Shown piece after piece: positions 6,161-6,570 of a DNA stretch of 6,570 nt. Both the position numbers and the translations under genes were made by a program. The stretch comes from Allobaculum sp. (GTDB lineage: Bacteria; Bacillota_I; Bacilli_A; Erysipelotrichales; Erysipelotrichaceae), in the NCBI GenBank assembly GCA_014803815.1, contig JAAVAY010000045.1, positions 1 through 6,570 of the forward strand, in the 5' to 3' direction. The notes under the pieces were generated by a model. The model saw nothing but the letters and a program-made list of their open reading frames with translations. It was not told the origin of the DNA and did no database searches. Within the stretch, counting starts at the first letter, position 1; every line of letters begins with the position of its first letter.

Positions 6161-6417
6161 CTATCTTCCATTGGTTAAGCGCAGAAAAAACACATTTCTA
6201 AGTCTGCTACAAATGAGGGAAGTTTGGCCTAAATAAAGATCTGAAAATTAAGACTTGTATTCCATATATTCATAAGTTTGGAATAGCTTTCATCAGGAAG
6301 ACAATCTGCCTAAATACTAAATATCTAACTCATGGATGGATATGATATTTTTATAAGTAGTATTTTAGGAGTAAATAAGTTATACTTCATTTACCTTATA
6401 CATTTGGTTTAAGGGTA
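6161..6417. other. AT-rich intergenic stretch without a recognisable gene
   Basis: GC is about 29 % by hand count over 6181-6420, well below the genes to the left. I found no open frame with a plausible start and ribosome binding site, no tRNA or T-box signature, and no convincing sigma-A promoter. It holds imperfect palindromes: TATTCCA/TGGAATA at 6258-6264 and 6279-6285, and the longer one at 6366-6398. It may be a decayed element or the far flank of a gene to the right. Confidence 0.5.
6366..6398. repeat. Long imperfect palindrome, AT-rich hairpin
   Basis: GTAAATAAGT (6371-6380) faces ACTT (6384-6387) and ATTTAC (6389-6394) across a TAT loop, giving ten pairs with one bulged C (6388). A further four outer pairs (6366-6369 with 6395-6398, one of them G-T) form past a bulged A (6370). 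As RNA it would be a weak hairpin of about 14 pairs with no T run after it, so it is not an obvious terminator. It could be an operator, an element end or chance in AT-rich DNA. Confidence 0.45.
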
Positions 6418-6570
6418 CTAAATTTTAGTCAAGAGATTCGCCTCGCGTTCTATTAAGAAGTTTATAAGAGTCTGAAGTATCTGCTTCTCAAGGTATTCAG
6501 AGCTTCCCCGAGGAAGAACTCGTCTTCTTTCCAAGGATCTTACCAGAAGATTTCCTAGAAATAAGATACC
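6418..6570 (-). CDS. Unidentified partial open frame, C-terminal 50 codons, running off the right edge
   Basis: Read leftward from the window edge, 50 sense codons end at TAG (6420-6418). The product is leucine- and arginine-rich, with SLERRRVLPRGSSEYLEK near residues 12-29 and ending FLIEREANLLTKI. I do not recognise the family. Codon use differs from the neighbours: three ATA among seven Ile codons, and AGA, CGA and CGG among the Arg codons, against mainly ATT/ATC and CGC/CGT in the pathway genes. GC is about 39 %. This could be the tail of a transferred or decaying gene, for example from a mobile element, or a chance open frame; the length alone is only mildly improbable. No terminator follows it. 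Confidence 0.3.
   Translation of the reverse strand, partial: GILFLGNLLVRSLERRRVLPRGSSEYLEKQILQTLINFLIEREANLLTKI

Noticed and set aside
6161..6417. Minus-strand short frames beginning ATGAAAGC or ATGAATAT
   Set aside because: They are under about 15 codons, have no ribosome binding site, and resemble nothing.

Overview
The window is a compact locus encoding all five enzymes that convert aspartate to threonine. It is laid out as two divergent operons around a 164-bp control region. Leftward (minus strand) run threonine synthase (thrC), homoserine kinase (thrB) and the first codons of a third gene cut by the left edge. Rightward (plus strand) run homoserine dehydrogenase (hom), an aspartate kinase and aspartate-semialdehyde dehydrogenase (asd). 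The pathway order is aspartate kinase, Asd, Hom, ThrB, ThrC; Asd also supplies the branch to lysine and diaminopimelate.

The host is probably a Bacillota (Firmicutes) bacterium. The evidence is the strong purine-rich Shine-Dalgarno sites (one a 10-base match to the 16S 3' end), moderate GC in the genes, separate hom and aspartate kinase genes, and an aspartate kinase resembling the Bacillus YclM/ThrD type. Erysipelotrichia is a guess only. ThrC is of the long class, unlike the short Bacillus subtilis enzyme.

Region by region: 1-31 holds the start of a minus-strand gene whose ten visible residues resemble the N-terminus of the PheB/ThrR ACT-domain family. 32-2385 holds thrB and thrC, overlapping by 4 bp (GTGA). 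2386-2549 holds two back-to-back promoters whose -10 boxes overlap, a 7-bp inverted repeat around them, and a roughly 100-nt hom leader. 2550-5052 holds hom and the aspartate kinase, separated by one base. 5053-5138 holds a terminator-like hairpin in front of asd with no room for a promoter behind it. 5139-6125 is asd, followed by a clean intrinsic terminator. 6161-6417 is AT-rich (about 29 % GC by hand count over 6181-6420) and shows no gene, only imperfect palindromes. 6418-6570 has a minus-strand open frame running off the right edge, with codon use unlike the neighbours.

Nothing here is a clearly new biological system. The most interesting part is regulatory: a shared-promoter switch for both halves of the pathway, a candidate operator, and a possible threonine-responsive regulator beginning at the left edge.
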